Positions 45,118 through 55,807 of a DNA stretch of 62,526 nt are shown here, piece after piece. The notes below the pieces were generated by a model. That model had not been told where the DNA came from. It was given only the letters and a program-made list of their open reading frames with translations, and did not search any database. Made by a program: the position numbers and the translations under genes. The stretch comes from Bacillus sp. ISL-34. Lineage in GTDB: Bacteria; Bacillota; Bacilli; Bacillales; DSM-1321. The number at the start of each line of letters is the position of its first letter. Positions within the stretch are counted from its first letter, which is position 1. The stretch lies in the NCBI RefSeq assembly GCF_018613325.1, contig NZ_JAGGQJ010000040.1, forward strand, positions 1 to 62,526, given 5' to 3'.

Positions 45118-45146
45118 ATCATATTACAGCAGTGCTCGATATTGAA
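45118..45146 (-). promoter_or_regulatory. possible nusG promoter
   Basis: TTCAAT (45141-45146), a 17-base spacer and TATGAT (45118-45123) on the minus strand. They lie downstream of the secE terminator and about 130 bases before nusG. Confidence 0.4.
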
Positions 45147-45170
45147 CTTCTTCACTTATTAAAAAAGACA

Positions 45171-45199
45171 AATTAAAAAACCCGTTTCCGGGCTTTTCT
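45171..45199 (-). terminator. terminator after secE
   Basis: On the minus strand AGCCCG, loop GAAA, CGGGTT and then TTTTAATTT. The tight GAAA tetraloop stem with a T-tract separates secE from nusG. Confidence 0.75.
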
Positions 45200-45246
45200 G
45201 CTGACACATATTATTCTATCACTATTATACCTTATTTTCGAATCTC

Positions 45247-45429
45247 TTATTCAATAACTAAGCGAATTAATTCGGAAATGCCCAAATCCACCACTGTAAA
45301 GAATAATGCCATAAATAATACAGTCGTTACAACCACGATCGTATATTTGGTAAGCTCCTTGCGTTTCGGCCAGCTTACTTTTTGCATTTCGCGAGCGACT
45401 CCGCTGAAAAATTCGGTAAAACGTTTCAT
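45247..45429 (-). CDS. secE: preprotein translocase subunit SecE
   Basis: 60 residues with a conserved amphipathic part (REMQKVSWPKRKEL) and a single membrane segment (about 31-52). It partners SecY in the export channel. The start at 45429 has GGAGGT seven bases upstream. Confidence 0.97.
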   Translation of the reverse strand: MKRFTEFFSGVAREMQKVSWPKRKELTKYTIVVVTTVLFMALFFTVVDLGISELIRLVIE

Positions 45430-45479
45430 GAATGTACCTCCAAGCATTAGAAGCTTCTGTCAATCTATTTATAAAACGG

Positions 45480-45629
45480 TTATTTCGTTTCTTTATGAAT
45501 CGAGTGGGAATTGCACGTACTGCAAAATTTCTTGATTTCCAGTCGTTCGCCGCTTGTCGATTGTTTGCTTTCATAACTATAATTCCTTGTACCGCAATCA
45601 GTGCAGGCAAGAACTATTTTTTTTCGCAT
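45480..45629 (-). CDS. rpmGB: 50S ribosomal protein L33, zinc-binding type
   Basis: 49 residues beginning [20 protein letters not shown]. Cys9, Cys12, Cys36 and Cys39 show the zinc-binding form. It lies directly upstream of secE, as in other Bacilli. An alternative non-zinc copy elsewhere would be expected under Zur control, but that is outside the window. Confidence 0.94.
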   Translation of the reverse strand: MRKKIVLACTDCGTRNYSYESKQSTSGERLEIKKFCSTCNSHSIHKETK

Positions 45630-45662
45630 TAGATACACCTATCCTATCTACTATATCCATAA

Positions 45663-45691
45663 AACCTTATCACGGCTGTTTTTTATTGTCA
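45663..45691 (-). promoter_or_regulatory. sigma-A promoter of rpmGB-secE
   Basis: TTGACA (45686-45691), a 17-base spacer and TAAGGT (45663-45668) on the minus strand, about 35 bases before rpmGB. Confidence 0.65.
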
Positions 45692-45830
45692 ATATCAAAG
45701 CGGGTTTCGACGATTATGGACACCGGAAATCAAAATATCGGTTTACTTGACACTCATTGAAAATCTTAGTGAATAATAAACTTCCATGTGGAGAAGGGAC
45801 AGATGAAATTAAGCGGAAAAAGCGGAGGGA

Positions 45831-46481
45831 TTATAAACTGATTTCCCTTACTTCCAGATAGCGCTCGAGCTTTCTTTTCACCCGCTGAAGGGCGTTGTCG
45901 ATTGACTTAACATGCCGGTTCAACTCTTCCGAAATTTCTTGGTAGGTTTGTCCATCCAGGTAAAGAGCTAACACTTTTCTCTCAAGATCACTCAGGAGCT
46001 CGGCCATCTTTAATTCGATATCGTCAAACTCTTCTTGGTTGATGATCAGTTCTTCCGGGTCCAAAACTTTCGTACCCGATATAATATCCATTAGAGTTCG
46101 ATCCGATTCCTCATCATAAATGGGCTTGTCCAGGGAAACATAGGAATTGAGCGGAATATGTTTTTGACGTGTTGCTGTTTTGATAGCTGTAATGATCTGC
46201 CTTGTAATGCATAGTTCTGCAAATGCTTTAAAAGAAGATAACTTATCCCCTTTAAAATCACGGACTGCTTTATATAAACCAATCATACCTTCTTGCACGA
46301 TGTCTTCCTTATCGGCACCAATCAAGAAATAAGTCCTTGCCTTCGCTCTTACAAAATTACGATACTTTTGGATCAAATAATCCAGCGCTTCACTGTCTCC
46401 AGTGTGCACCAACCCTATCAATTCATCATCCTCAAACTGCAGATACTTTTCGTTCAGCTTCATTCCGAATTTGAGACCCAC
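45831..46481 (-). CDS. sigH: RNA polymerase sigma-H factor
   Basis: 216 residues. Region 2 has KYRNFVRAKARTYFLIGADKEDIVQEGMIGLYKA, and region 4 has ERKVLALYLDGQTYQEISEELNRHVKSIDNALQRVKRKLE. It is the sigma factor for early stationary phase, competence and sporulation entry. The GTG start at 46481 follows GGGGG by seven bases. It has its own promoter after rae1. Confidence 0.97.
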   Translation of the reverse strand: MGLKFGMKLNEKYLQFEDDELIGLVHTGDSEALDYLIQKYRNFVRAKARTYFLIGADKEDIVQEGMIGLYKAVRDFKGDKLSSFKAFAELCITRQIITAIKTATRQKHIPLNSYVSLDKPIYDEESDRTLMDIISGTKVLDPEELIINQEEFDDIELKMAELLSDLERKVLALYLDGQTYQEISEELNRHVKSIDNALQRVKRKLERYLEVREISL

Positions 46482-46514
46482 ATTTTATCCCCCTGACCTG
46501 ACTCAGATAGAAAT

Positions 46515-46544
46515 ATTATACAGCAGGTAAATTTTACCCGTCAA
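46515..46544 (-). promoter_or_regulatory. sigH promoter with central palindrome
   Basis: TTGACG (46539-46544), an 18-base spacer and TATAAT (46515-46520) on the minus strand. The spacer is mostly filled by the 13-base palindrome GGTAAATTTTACC (46526-46538). B. subtilis sigH is repressed by AbrB, so an AbrB or other repressor site is plausible. Confidence 0.65.
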
Positions 46545-46548
46545 TGGT

Positions 46549-47058
46549 TCAAATTTTACCCCGGCGCCATTTTTCGAAAATTTCTGCCACTTCTTCACTT
46601 AAAGGAATTTTAGCCACGGGTCTTATCGTCGTTGTTTTTCTTACATCTTTCTTGATTTCGCCTTGAATTTCTTCCATTTCAATAAGCAGTTCACGAGCGG
46701 ATTTCCTTAGGGCCCCTTGGCCAAAGATCACCCACTGTTCCGTGAAGTCAGAGGTTGCCACTTGAATTTGCGTTTTGACATTATTCAGTTCAATGGCCAT
46801 CTTTTCTATTCTTTCATCCGCAGTTTCATTTTCTTTTGTAAAAATTACGTCAACTTTGTGATTTTTGAATATGCGGGCAATTCCCTGAACATATTGAGCG
46901 TCAAATACGACAATTACACGGTATCCGGTAAATGCTTGATATTCCGCCATCATTTCTATCAACCGGTCTCTTGCAGCAGCAAGATCCCGTTCTTTTAATT
47001 CTCTCAGTTCCGGCCAAGCTCCAATAATGTTATAACCGTCCACCAACAGAATATTCAT
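46549..47058 (-). CDS. rae1: Rae1, ribosome-associated NYN-domain endoribonuclease (YacP)
   Basis: 169 residues of the NYN/PIN fold, beginning MNILLVDGYNIIGAWPEL with the first acidic catalytic residue Asp7, then VVFDAQYV and ENETADERIEKMA acidic motifs and VATSD. In B. subtilis Rae1 cleaves certain mRNAs in the ribosomal A site. It follows rlmB with a four-base gap. Confidence 0.94.
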   Translation of the reverse strand: MNILLVDGYNIIGAWPELRELKERDLAAARDRLIEMMAEYQAFTGYRVIVVFDAQYVQGIARIFKNHKVDVIFTKENETADERIEKMAIELNNVKTQIQVATSDFTEQWVIFGQGALRKSARELLIEMEEIQGEIKKDVRKTTTIRPVAKIPLSEEVAEIFEKWRRGKI

Positions 47059-47062
47059 TTCA

Positions 47063-47806
47063 TCATTGCCCTAGGGGATTTCTTTTTCTATAAACCTCAT
47101 ACATCAATAAACCGGCTGCTACCGATGCATTTAACGAAGTTACTTGACCTGCCATAGGGAGACGGACGAGAAAATCACATTTATCCTTCATTAACCGGGC
47201 CATGCCTTTTCCTTCACTGCCGATAACAAGTCCGATAGGCATCTTCCCATCCATGTTACGGTAATCATCGCTGCCTTTCGCATCGGTACCTACTATCCAT
47301 ACCCCACGCTCTTTCAACTCTTCCACCGCTCTTGCCAAATTTGTGACGCGAGCTACCGGAATATATTCGATTGCACCCGTCGAGGCTTTTGCCACTGTTG
47401 CCGTCAAGCCCACCGCTCTTCTTTTTGGAATGATGATGCCATGGGCCCCGACTGCATCAGCCGTCCTCATGATCGAACCTAAATTATGCGGATCTTCAAC
47501 TTCATCAAGGATCATGAAAAAAGGTGCTTCGTCCCGTTCAGCCGCTTTTGCGAATAGGTCATCCAGCTCCACATATTCATATGCAGCCACTTGTGCGATA
47601 ACGCCTTGATGGATGCCTTCTGCCATTTGGTCAATTTTTTTCTTCGGTACGATTTGCACGAATACCTTCTTTTCCTTCGCCAGACCGATGAGTGGTTGCA
47701 TCGAGCCTTTTTGCGAGCCCTCGGCTATCCAAATTTTATTAATATCCCGTTCGGAGCGAAGTGCTTCCAATACGGGGTTTCTGCCAATGATATATTCTTC
47801 GCTCAT
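47063..47806 (-). CDS. rlmB: 23S rRNA (guanosine-2'-O-)-methyltransferase RlmB
   Basis: 247 residues with an N-terminal L30e-like substrate-binding domain and a SPOUT catalytic domain. The motifs are [26 protein letters not shown] and [22 protein letters not shown]. It 2'-O-methylates G2251 of 23S rRNA in E. coli. Its start overlaps the mrnC stop by four bases (ATGA), implying coupling. Confidence 0.95.
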   Translation of the reverse strand: MSEEYIIGRNPVLEALRSERDINKIWIAEGSQKGSMQPLIGLAKEKKVFVQIVPKKKIDQMAEGIHQGVIAQVAAYEYVELDDLFAKAAERDEAPFFMILDEVEDPHNLGSIMRTADAVGAHGIIIPKRRAVGLTATVAKASTGAIEYIPVARVTNLARAVEELKERGVWIVGTDAKGSDDYRNMDGKMPIGLVIGSEGKGMARLMKDKCDFLVRLPMAGQVTSLNASVAAGLLMYEVYRKRNPLGQ

Positions 47807-48225
47807 GGGTTACTCCCCTTTTCTTCTTCAATGTATTCAATGGATTTTTTGATGAGTTCTTCCATTCTTTCTATTCGGCCGGATAAATACAAAAATCCCA
47901 TAAGTGCCTCGAAGGCTGTACTGTAGCGATACGTTTGCACATCCGTATTCTTCGGTACCGTACCGGATTTTGCATTTCGGCCGCGCCTAACGACAGCGGA
48001 TTCCTCTTCCGATAACCAATCTGACTCCAGGAAAAAGTGGATGACTTTATTTTGCGCTTTAGCCGCTACAAAAGATGTAGCTTTTTTGTGAAGTAGATTG
48101 GGCTTGACCGATCCTTTTTGAATGAGGTGATGCCGTATATACGTTTCGTATACAGCATCACCTATATATGCTAAAGCAAGACTGTTCAGCATTTTTGCAT
48201 CTACCTTACTATCGTAATGAAGCAT
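47803..48225 (-). CDS. mrnC: Mini-ribonuclease III
   Basis: 140 residues, an RNase III catalytic domain without dsRNA-binding domain. [12 protein letters not shown] contains Asp23, and [10 protein letters not shown] contains Glu106. In B. subtilis it matures 23S rRNA ends with L3. It lies between cysS and rlmB with minimal gaps. Confidence 0.96.
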   Translation of the reverse strand: MLHYDSKVDAKMLNSLALAYIGDAVYETYIRHHLIQKGSVKPNLLHKKATSFVAAKAQNKVIHFFLESDWLSEEESAVVRRGRNAKSGTVPKNTDVQTYRYSTAFEALMGFLYLSGRIERMEELIKKSIEYIEEEKGSNP

Positions 48226-48228
48226 TAC

Positions 48229-49626
48229 TTACCCTCTTTTCCATCTTGTACCTTGAGGGGTATCCTCTAATATGATATTCATGTTTTTCAAGCGATCACG
48301 AATTTCATCAGATAACCCAAAATTGCGGTCTTTCCGCGCTTGAATTCTCTGCTGTATCAACCCTTCAATTTCTTCATCCAAAAGCCCCTCTTCTTCAAGG
48401 GATAAACCCAGGACAGAAAATAAGATATTGAATTTATCAAGGAAAGCATCAATCACTTCCTTGTCTGTGTTTTTCTCCATCAAGTAATAATTAGCCTGTT
48501 TGGAAAGTTCAAAGAGCATGGATATTGCATTAGCTGTGTTGAAATCATCGTCCATCTCCTTAATGAATTGTTCATGTAATTCATTCAGCTTCTCCAACCA
48601 AACATCATTATTCTCAGTCAATCCGTCACTTACTTGAAGGCGATGCTTTAAGTTTTGATAAGATGTCCTTAAGCGATCAAGGGACGCTTTTACATTTTCA
48701 AGCACTTCTTCACTATAATTGATGGGATGACGGTAATGTACAGATAACATGAAGAAGCGTAACACTTGTGGATCATGCTTCTGAATGATGTCATGCACAA
48801 GGACGAAATTGCCTAAGGACTTAGACATTTTTTCATTCTCAATATTTATATACCCGTTATGCATCCAATAATTCGCAAAGGTCTTCCCCGTCAATGCTTC
48901 GGATTGTGCAATTTCATTTTCATGATGCGGGAAAGCCAGATCTTGACCTCCTGCATGAATATCGATTGTATCGCCCAAATACTTTTTGACCATTGCGGAG
49001 CATTCGATATGCCAGCCAGGACGCCCCTTACCCCATGGGCTCTCCCAAGATATCTCATCATCCTTGGCCGTTTTCCAAAGGGCAAAATCAAGGGCATCTT
49101 GTTTTTTCTCCCCTATTTCAATGCGGGCCCCCACTCGCAGCTCATCAATGGACTGATGTGAAAGCTTTCCATACCCCTCAAACTTACGAGTGCGGTAATA
49201 CACATCCCCTTCAGATTCATAAGCGAATCCTTTCTCAATTAATGCCGAGATGAATTCAATGATTGCATCCATGTTCTCCATTACGGTTGGGTGAGCATCC
49301 GCTTTTTTGCAGCCCAATGCCGACACGTCTTCAAAATAAGCCTTGATGAAACGCTCTGATATGGTCGGGACATCTTCACCCAATTCTTTTGCCGCGCGAA
49401 TCAGCTTATCATCCACATCCGTAAAGTTCGAAACGAATTGCACATCATATCCACGGTAATCCAAATACCTACGAACGGTATCGAATACGATTGCCGGTCT
49501 TGCATTACCTATATGAATGTAATTATAGACAGTGGGTCCGCATACATACATCTTCACCTTTCCCTCTTCAATCGGGACGAAGGTTTCCTTTTTTCTTGTT
49601 GCTGTGTTATATATTTTAATCGCCAT
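48229..49626 (-). CDS. cysS: cysteinyl-tRNA synthetase
   Basis: 465 residues, class I synthetase. HIGN is at 38-41, Cys29 and other zinc ligands ([15 protein letters not shown]) bind the cysteine thiol, and KMSKSLGN is in the middle. It follows cysE by a single base, so both are under the Cys T-box. Confidence 0.98.
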   Translation of the reverse strand: MAIKIYNTATRKKETFVPIEEGKVKMYVCGPTVYNYIHIGNARPAIVFDTVRRYLDYRGYDVQFVSNFTDVDDKLIRAAKELGEDVPTISERFIKAYFEDVSALGCKKADAHPTVMENMDAIIEFISALIEKGFAYESEGDVYYRTRKFEGYGKLSHQSIDELRVGARIEIGEKKQDALDFALWKTAKDDEISWESPWGKGRPGWHIECSAMVKKYLGDTIDIHAGGQDLAFPHHENEIAQSEALTGKTFANYWMHNGYINIENEKMSKSLGNFVLVHDIIQKHDPQVLRFFMLSVHYRHPINYSEEVLENVKASLDRLRTSYQNLKHRLQVSDGLTENNDVWLEKLNELHEQFIKEMDDDFNTANAISMLFELSKQANYYLMEKNTDKEVIDAFLDKFNILFSVLGLSLEEEGLLDEEIEGLIQQRIQARKDRNFGLSDEIRDRLKNMNIILEDTPQGTRWKRG

Positions 49627-49627
49627 A

Positions 49628-50278
49628 TTATAGACTCCTTTCTTCCTGCTTCTGTTCAGCCAGCTTCTCTCTTAAGGCCCTGAGTTCACTATCCAATTCC
49701 TTAAAGCGATCAGCGATTGGATCAGGAAGATCACAATGATTTAGGTCTTTATTGATTTTGATACCATCTTGAATGACCACTTTACCTGGAATGCCCACCA
49801 CTGTAGAATTAGGTGGCACTTCCTTTAAAACGACCGATCCTGCACCGATTTTTGAGTTTTCCCCAACGGTGATGGAACCCAGCACTTTTGCTCCTGTAGC
49901 AATCAGAACATTATCCTTTATCGTAGGATGACGTTTTCCCTTTTCCTTTCCTGTCCCCCCAAGGGTTACGCCTTGAAAGACAGATACATTGTCTCCAATT
50001 TCACAAGTTTCACCAATGACGATCCCCATTCCATGGTCAATGAAGAAACGACGGCCAATCGTAGCCCCTGGATGAATTTCAATTCCGGTAAAAAAACGAC
50101 TGATTTGAGATATACTTCTTGCCAGGAAAAAGAATTTCTTCTTAAATAGTGCGTGAGCCATCCTATGACTCCAAATCGCATGTAAACCCGCGTACGTCAA
50201 TATGACTTCCAAGTAACTGCGCGCAGCAGGATCTTGATCAAAAACCACTTCGATATCCTCTTTAAACATCTTTAACAA
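49628..50278 (-). CDS. cysE: serine O-acetyltransferase
   Basis: 216 residues with an N-terminal helical domain and a left-handed beta-helix of hexapeptide repeats ([21 protein letters not shown], ...). It makes O-acetylserine for cysteine synthesis. The TTG at 50278 is chosen because GGGGGG lies seven bases upstream. A downstream ATG at 50269 is too far from it. A T-box precedes the gene. Confidence 0.96.
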   Translation of the reverse strand: MLKMFKEDIEVVFDQDPAARSYLEVILTYAGLHAIWSHRMAHALFKKKFFFLARSISQISRFFTGIEIHPGATIGRRFFIDHGMGIVIGETCEIGDNVSVFQGVTLGGTGKEKGKRHPTIKDNVLIATGAKVLGSITVGENSKIGAGSVVLKEVPPNSTVVGIPGKVVIQDGIKINKDLNHCDLPDPIADRFKELDSELRALREKLAEQKQEERSL

Positions 50279-50338
50279 AATGATTCCCCCCTATGTTCCG
50301 TCCTTTTCCAACATCCCCTTTGAAGCTTTTAAAGCATA

Positions 50339-50575
50339 TAAAAAAGCGTCTCTGTCCAAATAGACAGAGACGCTTGAAGCGCGGTTCCACTCTGTTTGGA
50401 ATGTAGAAACCAGGTAAAGCTTTTTCCTGTTTTTTCATCCCCAACTTTAATCCCTGTAACGGAGGACATTCCGCCTGTGCCTACTATAGGTTAGTTCAGC
50501 AAAGGACTCAAGGGTGCATTTCAGAAAACGAGAGGCTTGAACCACTTTCAGCAGGTTATGGTTCTCTCTAAAAAG
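50339..50575 (-). promoter_or_regulatory. T-box riboswitch (tRNA-Cys specific) upstream of cysE
   Basis: The minus strand contains the T-box core AGTGGAACCGCGC (about 50379-50391), a stem I region with the specifier codon TGC (Cys) at 50516-50518 in the AAATGCACC loop, and a terminator stem AGCGTCTCTGTC/GACAGAGACGCT (50345-50374) followed by TTTTTT. It senses uncharged tRNA-Cys and turns on cysE-cysS, as in B. subtilis. Confidence 0.92.
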
Positions 50576-50653
50576 CTTCGTTTACTTACTTCTCCCCATC
50601 TACGCGTTCTTTTGTAAGATTATTAAATACTATATTACATTTTCGACAAATTG

Positions 50654-52111
50654 TTAATATAAAATACTCTGAATACGCTGTTTAATTTTTTCTTTGCCCA
50701 GTAATGAAATCGCCTTAGGCAAGTCAGGACCATGTGTTTGACCCGTGACGGCAGCCCTTATCGGCATGAATAATTTTTTCCCTTTATGACCTGTGCTTTT
50801 TTGTACGGCTTTAATCGACTTCTTGATTTCATCCGCGTTAAATTCTTCAAGCACTTCGATCTCCTGAAGGAAAGCTTTCATGACTTCCGGTACCTGTTCT
50901 TCAGCCAGTACTTCCTTAGCTTCTTCCTCGAACACGACCTCATCCTTGAAAAACAGTTCCGAAAGCTCGACTATTTCCGCTCCATAGCTCATCTGCTCTT
51001 GAAAAAGGGAAACTAGCCCATGTACCCACTCTTCTTCTTCGGCAGTCAGTGTCTCTGAAACCTTCCCGGCTTTAATTAAGTGAGGCATTGACAATTCCAC
51101 TGCACGATTTCCGTCCAATTGCTTCACATATTGGTTATTCATCCATGTAAGCTTTTGTTTATCGAATAGTGCAGGCGATTTAGACAACCGGTCAGCATCG
51201 AAAAGATTAATGAATTCTTCCTTCGTGAAAATCTCTTCTTCCCCGACCGGAGACCATCCAAGTAATGTTATGAAATTGAATAAAGCTTCAGGTACATAAC
51301 CAAGCTCTTCATATTGCTCAATGAATTGAATGATCGACTCGTCACGTTTACTCAGTTTCTTCCTGCTTTCGTTTACAATCAGAGTCATATGTCCGAATAC
51401 CGGCGGTTCCCAGCCGAAAGCTTCATAAATCATCAATTGTTTTGGAGTATTGGAGATATGATCATCACCGCGAAGGACATGGGAAATCTTCATCAAGTGA
51501 TCATCGACGGCCACTGCAAAGTTATAGGTTGGTATGCCATCTTTTTTTACGATAACAAAATCACCAAAGCCATCTGTTTCAAAAGAAACCTCATCCTTGA
51601 CCATATCTTTGAAAGTAAGGACCTTCCCAGCTGGAATGGCAAAGCGAATGCTCGGTTTTCTTCCTTGAGCCACTAGTTCCGCTTGCTCTTCTTCAGTTAA
51701 ATGCTTGCACTTCCCTGAATATTTTGGCGTTTCATTCCGTTCGACCTGTCCTTCACGCTCTGCTTCAAGCTCTTCTTCCGTACAATAGCATTTATATGCC
51801 AAACCCTTATCTAAAAGCTCTTGATACAATTCCTGATAAAGGTCGTTCCTTTCGGATTGACGATATGGCCCGTATTCACCGCCAACATCAACACCTTCAT
51901 CCCAATCAATGCCAAGCCATTTCAAATATTTAAGCTGACTTTCCTCTCCGCCTTCAATATTTCTCTTTTGGTCGGTATCTTCAATACGGATGATGAATTT
52001 CCCGCCTTTATTTCGTGCGTATAAATAATTAAATAAAGCAGTCCGTGCATTACCAATATGTAAATGTCCAGTCGGACTCGGTGCATAGCGAACTCGAATA
52101 TCGCTGCTCAT
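50654..52111 (-). CDS. gltX: glutamyl-tRNA synthetase
   Basis: 485 residues, class I. HIGN is at 18-21 and the KMSKS-equivalent KKLSKRDE lies near the middle; a C-terminal anticodon-binding helical domain follows. In Bacillus it is non-discriminating and also charges tRNA-Gln for later amidation. It is upstream of the T-box, so expression is separate from cysE. Confidence 0.97.
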   Translation of the reverse strand: MSSDIRVRYAPSPTGHLHIGNARTALFNYLYARNKGGKFIIRIEDTDQKRNIEGGEESQLKYLKWLGIDWDEGVDVGGEYGPYRQSERNDLYQELYQELLDKGLAYKCYCTEEELEAEREGQVERNETPKYSGKCKHLTEEEQAELVAQGRKPSIRFAIPAGKVLTFKDMVKDEVSFETDGFGDFVIVKKDGIPTYNFAVAVDDHLMKISHVLRGDDHISNTPKQLMIYEAFGWEPPVFGHMTLIVNESRKKLSKRDESIIQFIEQYEELGYVPEALFNFITLLGWSPVGEEEIFTKEEFINLFDADRLSKSPALFDKQKLTWMNNQYVKQLDGNRAVELSMPHLIKAGKVSETLTAEEEEWVHGLVSLFQEQMSYGAEIVELSELFFKDEVVFEEEAKEVLAEEQVPEVMKAFLQEIEVLEEFNADEIKKSIKAVQKSTGHKGKKLFMPIRAAVTGQTHGPDLPKAISLLGKEKIKQRIQSILY

Positions 52112-52201
52112 GATATATATAGACCTCCCAGTCGTTCTATTCTATTGTATATATTATCATTTAAATACATTGGGATAAAGGCATCCACTATAAAAACGAA
52201 T

Positions 52202-52681
52202 TTAGTTTGATTTAACCAATAAGACTACAGCCTGTGCCGCGATTCCTTCGCTCCTGCCTGTAAATCCAAGTTTCTCGGTAGTGGTCGCCTTTACATTAAT
52301 TCTGTCTATCGACGCATCTAAGAGTTCAGCAATCCTACCTCGCATTTCCTCAATATACGGTGCCATTTTAGGACTTTGTGCAATGATTGTACAGTCCGCA
52401 TTGCCTAGGGAATATCCTTCTTTTTTTACAATTGCCCAAATATACTGCAGCAGTTTTGCCGAATCAGCATCTTTAAATTCAGGATCGGTATCCGGAAAAT
52501 GCTTACCGATATCCCCTGCACCAATTGCACCCAAGCAGGCATCAGCAACAGTATGCAGAAGGACATCCGCATCAGAATGCCCTAGCAAACCTTTCTCATA
52601 CGGAATCGTAATCCCGCCAATAATCAAAGGTCTGCCCTCCACAAGCTGATGAACGTCATATCCTTGTCCTATTCTAAACAT
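52202..52681 (-). CDS. ispF: 2-C-methyl-D-erythritol 2,4-cyclodiphosphate synthase
   Basis: 159 residues beginning [19 protein letters not shown]. Metal ligands Asp9, His11 and His43 ([16 protein letters not shown]) are visible. Fifth enzyme of the MEP isoprenoid pathway. The start at 52681 has GGGGAG upstream and follows the ispD stop by 14 bases. Confidence 0.97.
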   Translation of the reverse strand: MFRIGQGYDVHQLVEGRPLIIGGITIPYEKGLLGHSDADVLLHTVADACLGAIGAGDIGKHFPDTDPEFKDADSAKLLQYIWAIVKKEGYSLGNADCTIIAQSPKMAPYIEEMRGRIAELLDASIDRINVKATTTEKLGFTGRSEGIAAQAVVLLVKSN

Positions 52682-52695
52682 ATCATTCTCCCCAA

Positions 52696-53385
52696 TCATC
52701 TTTTTCCATGTTGTTGTTTATGTAAAATCGCTTCTGCAAAATATAGGTCTTCCTGAGTCGTAATTTTAATATTATCATAATTGCCCTCAATAATAACTAC
52801 CTGTTCATTGATCCGCTCTAGTAAACTTGCATCATCCGTCCCTAAAAATGCTTCCGCTTCTGCCTGTTCATACGCCCTTTTTAATATGGATACACGAAAA
52901 GCTTGTGGAGTTTGCACCGCCCACAAGCTTGATCGTTCCACTGTTTCCATTACCTTTTGGTTTGCCGCTTTTTTAATCGTATCCTTAACGGGCACTGCAA
53001 TTACGGCACCTCCATGAAGGGAGGCGGCGGCAGTCAATTCACTGATTTGCCCAAGATTGATAAAAGGGCGAGCACCGTCGTGGACCAGGATGATTTCTTC
53101 TCCTGCATGTTGCAGTCCATTATAAACGCTTTGTTGGCGCTCCTTGCCACCCATGACCAGTTTCTTGACCTTTTTAAGCCCATACGCTGCTATCAATTGA
53201 CTGAAATAATCCTTTTCTGCCGGGTTTATCGAAAGGATAATCCCCCGACAGTCAGGATCTTCTTCGAAGACCCGCAATGTATAAACAATAATCGGGATGC
53301 CCGATAGTTCAATAAAAAGTTTATTCTTGCCCGCCTTCATTCTTTTGCCTTGTCCAGCTGCAGGTATCACTACTTCATAAAACAT
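52696..53385 (-). CDS. ispD: 2-C-methyl-D-erythritol 4-phosphate cytidylyltransferase
   Basis: 229 residues. The nucleotide-binding PAAGQGKRM is at about 8-16, with HDGARPF and the substrate motif TDDASLLE later. Third enzyme of the MEP pathway, directly followed by ispF. This is the common Bacillus pair. Confidence 0.96.
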   Translation of the reverse strand: MFYEVVIPAAGQGKRMKAGKNKLFIELSGIPIIVYTLRVFEEDPDCRGIILSINPAEKDYFSQLIAAYGLKKVKKLVMGGKERQQSVYNGLQHAGEEIILVHDGARPFINLGQISELTAAASLHGGAVIAVPVKDTIKKAANQKVMETVERSSLWAVQTPQAFRVSILKRAYEQAEAEAFLGTDDASLLERINEQVVIIEGNYDNIKITTQEDLYFAEAILHKQQHGKR

Positions 53386-53406
53386 AACGGTTTCTCCTAC
53401 TCTTCT

Positions 53407-54504
53407 TTATAATGCTTTTTCTAATAGTTTCGGTTTAGCGAAGATCATACGGCCTGCAGAGGTTTGCAATACACTTGTGACAAGTACATCGATGCGTTTC
53501 CCGATATGGTCACGGCCACCCTCGACAACGATCATGGTGCCATCGTCTAAATAAGCGATGCCCTGGTTCTGCTCTTTCCCGTCCTTGATGACCTGGACAT
53601 TCATCTCTTCCCCAGGAAGTACAACAGGTTTTACGGCATTGGCCAGGTCATTGATATTAAGGACCGCCACATTTTGAAACTCACATACTTTGTTTAAATT
53701 GAAATCATTGGTAACGACCATTCCGCCCGATATTTTGGCAAGCTTCACTAGTTTACTGTCCACTTCCTGAATGTCTTCAAAATCCCCCTCGTACATCTCC
53801 ACTTTAATCGGAAGGTCTTTTTGAATCCGATTCAAGATATCCAAGCCACGTCTTCCGCGATTCCTTTTCAATGCATCAGATGAATCGGCAATGTGCTGCA
53901 GTTCGTTTAATACGAATTGAGGAATGACTATGGTACCCTCCAGAAAGCCCGTCTGACAGATATCCGCAATTCTTCCATCAATGATGACGCTTGTATCGAG
54001 AATCTTCAGCCGCTTGCTATACCCCTCTTCATCCTCTTCGCTTGCTTCACCATCAGTATTCTTTTTCTTATTGCCTTTCATGAATAAACTCAATAGCTCA
54101 TCACGTTTTTTAAAGCCCACCTGAAAACCAAGATAACCGAATAAAAGCGTAAGGATGATAGGTACCACTGTATTTAAAATAGGAACCTTGATGGCACTGA
54201 ATGCGGAGCCAACCAAGAACGCCGCAAGCAGTCCCACTAAAAGACCGACGCTGCCAAAGATTATATCCGTTATTGGTATCTTTACAAGCTGTTCCTCCAG
54301 CCACTTCATAAAATAGATCACATGATCTACTGCCCAAAAAGTTATAAGATAAAAGATAATGGCACCCAACAGTACACTTACATAAGGATTGTTTAATAAA
54401 GCAATATCGTCTGCATGTAAAACAATTAATAATTCAGGAATTAGTAACATACCAAGTGTTCCGCCGACTATTAAGAAGCATGCTTGTATAATGCGTTTTA
54501 ACAT
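53407..54504 (-). CDS. yacL: YacL, PIN/TRAM-domain membrane protein
   Basis: 365 residues with four membrane segments in the first 130 residues, an acidic linker ([11 protein letters not shown]), a PIN nuclease-like domain ([16 protein letters not shown]) and a C-terminal TRAM domain ([21 protein letters not shown]). A membrane-attached potential RNase; its substrate is unknown to me. The ATG at 54504 has GGAGG eight bases upstream; a GTG three codons earlier overlaps that site. Confidence 0.92.
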   Translation of the reverse strand: MLKRIIQACFLIVGGTLGMLLIPELLIVLHADDIALLNNPYVSVLLGAIIFYLITFWAVDHVIYFMKWLEEQLVKIPITDIIFGSVGLLVGLLAAFLVGSAFSAIKVPILNTVVPIILTLLFGYLGFQVGFKKRDELLSLFMKGNKKKNTDGEASEEDEEGYSKRLKILDTSVIIDGRIADICQTGFLEGTIVIPQFVLNELQHIADSSDALKRNRGRRGLDILNRIQKDLPIKVEMYEGDFEDIQEVDSKLVKLAKISGGMVVTNDFNLNKVCEFQNVAVLNINDLANAVKPVVLPGEEMNVQVIKDGKEQNQGIAYLDDGTMIVVEGGRDHIGKRIDVLVTSVLQTSAGRMIFAKPKLLEKAL

Positions 54505-54513
54505 CCCTTTCAC

Positions 54514-54731
54514 CTCCTTCTACTCATTATTGACCAATAAAATAAAATGAAACCTTCGAAAATTCGTTTTCATTATATACGTTAAATTCACTTAAGGAAT
54601 TAGTGGATTTACAAATATGACTTCTTCTCTTTTTCGTAATATTAGCCTAGCACCCTGAGTTTTGAGTGTCAAAAATAAACACCAATCAATTTCAAGCTGT
54701 TTCAGGAGAATGTTAAAGGGCCAGTTGCACC
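54514..54731 (-). promoter_or_regulatory. disA-yacL spacer with probable yacL promoter
   Basis: On the minus strand TTGACA, a 17-base spacer (CTCAAAACTCAGGGTGC) and TAGGCT lie about 160 bases before yacL. Further on, the palindromic GAAAACGAATTTTCGAAGGTTTC stands before the ribosome site. No other gene or terminator was recognised. Confidence 0.4.
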
Positions 54732-55805
54732 TTACATCCTTCTATTTGTGACCAGCTGATTTTTTAAAATGCGGAGTCCTTCTTTGATTTTATTGGCGCG
54801 GACTTCGCCTATGCCCTCCACATCGTCAAGGTTTTCAACCGTAGCTTTATTGACTTCACTAAAGCTTCCGAACTGTTTCACTAAATTTTCGATGATCAAA
54901 CCCGGCAGGCGTGGGATTTTATGAAGAATACGGTAACCACGGGGATGTACTGACTCATCAAGATGTATGTATCCATGATAGCCCAGCACCTTCAGAAGAA
55001 TGCTTTCATCCAGTTTTTCCTGCATGGCCAACTCTTGAAGCCTAAAAATGATTTCCTCGGGATTTTCATCATTACTGGATGTATAATCCTTGATAAGCCA
55101 TTTTCCTTCCGTTTCAATATCTGCCAGGATTTCATTCATTTGCAAACGGATCAATCTTCCTTCAGTACCAAGCTCATTAAGGTACGTTAGTAGCTCGGCC
55201 TTGATTCTGAGTACCATTACATAACGGTGAAATACCTGCAAAAGGTCGGCATAGGTCACGATTTCCTCAAACTCGAGCGCTCCTAAAACCGATATGCTCT
55301 GCTGCAGGACCACCTTGTATTTTTCCAAGGTCTGGATGGCTAAATTAGCCTTAGCAAGTATGACTCCTATATCTTTAAGGGCATACCGGAAATTGCCTTG
55401 ATATAAAGTGATGACATTCCGACGTTGTGAGATTGCGACGACCAACGACTTGGTCTCCCTTGCCACACGTTCCGCTGTCCTATGCCGCATTCCCGTTTCA
55501 GTGGAAGGTGTGCTATTATCGGGAACTAATTGGGCATTTGCGAAAATGATCTTATCGGCTGTTTCATTTAAAATGATGGCCCCGTCCATCTTCGCCAACT
55601 CATATAGTGTGCTGGGGGTACAGCTGCAGTTGATTTCGAAGCCGCCATCCACGATCGTTCGCACCTTATCGTTATATCCGACCACTATCAAACCACCTGT
55701 ATTTGCCCTCAGGACATTTTCAATACCCTCCCGAAGCGGGGTACCCGGTGCTACAATTTGCAGGATTTCCAATTTTGTTTTCTCGTACCCTTTTTTATCT
55801 GTCAT
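54732..55805 (-). CDS. disA: DisA, DNA integrity scanning diadenylate cyclase
   Basis: 357 residues. The N-terminal DAC domain has the DGA motif (74-76) and RHR motif (107-109), a helical spine follows, and a C-terminal helix-hairpin-helix domain ([18 protein letters not shown]) binds branched DNA. It makes c-di-AMP and reports DNA lesions. It follows radA by two bases; RadA is its known interaction partner. Confidence 0.98.
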   Translation of the reverse strand: MTDKKGYEKTKLEILQIVAPGTPLREGIENVLRANTGGLIVVGYNDKVRTIVDGGFEINCSCTPSTLYELAKMDGAIILNETADKIIFANAQLVPDNSTPSTETGMRHRTAERVARETKSLVVAISQRRNVITLYQGNFRYALKDIGVILAKANLAIQTLEKYKVVLQQSISVLGALEFEEIVTYADLLQVFHRYVMVLRIKAELLTYLNELGTEGRLIRLQMNEILADIETEGKWLIKDYTSSNDENPEEIIFRLQELAMQEKLDESILLKVLGYHGYIHLDESVHPRGYRILHKIPRLPGLIIENLVKQFGSFSEVNKATVENLDDVEGIGEVRANKIKEGLRILKNQLVTNRRM

Positions 55806-55807
55806 AC

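Noticed and set aside
50262..50444. 60-codon frame upstream of cysE
   Set aside because: It lies inside the T-box leader and terminator and is not a gene.
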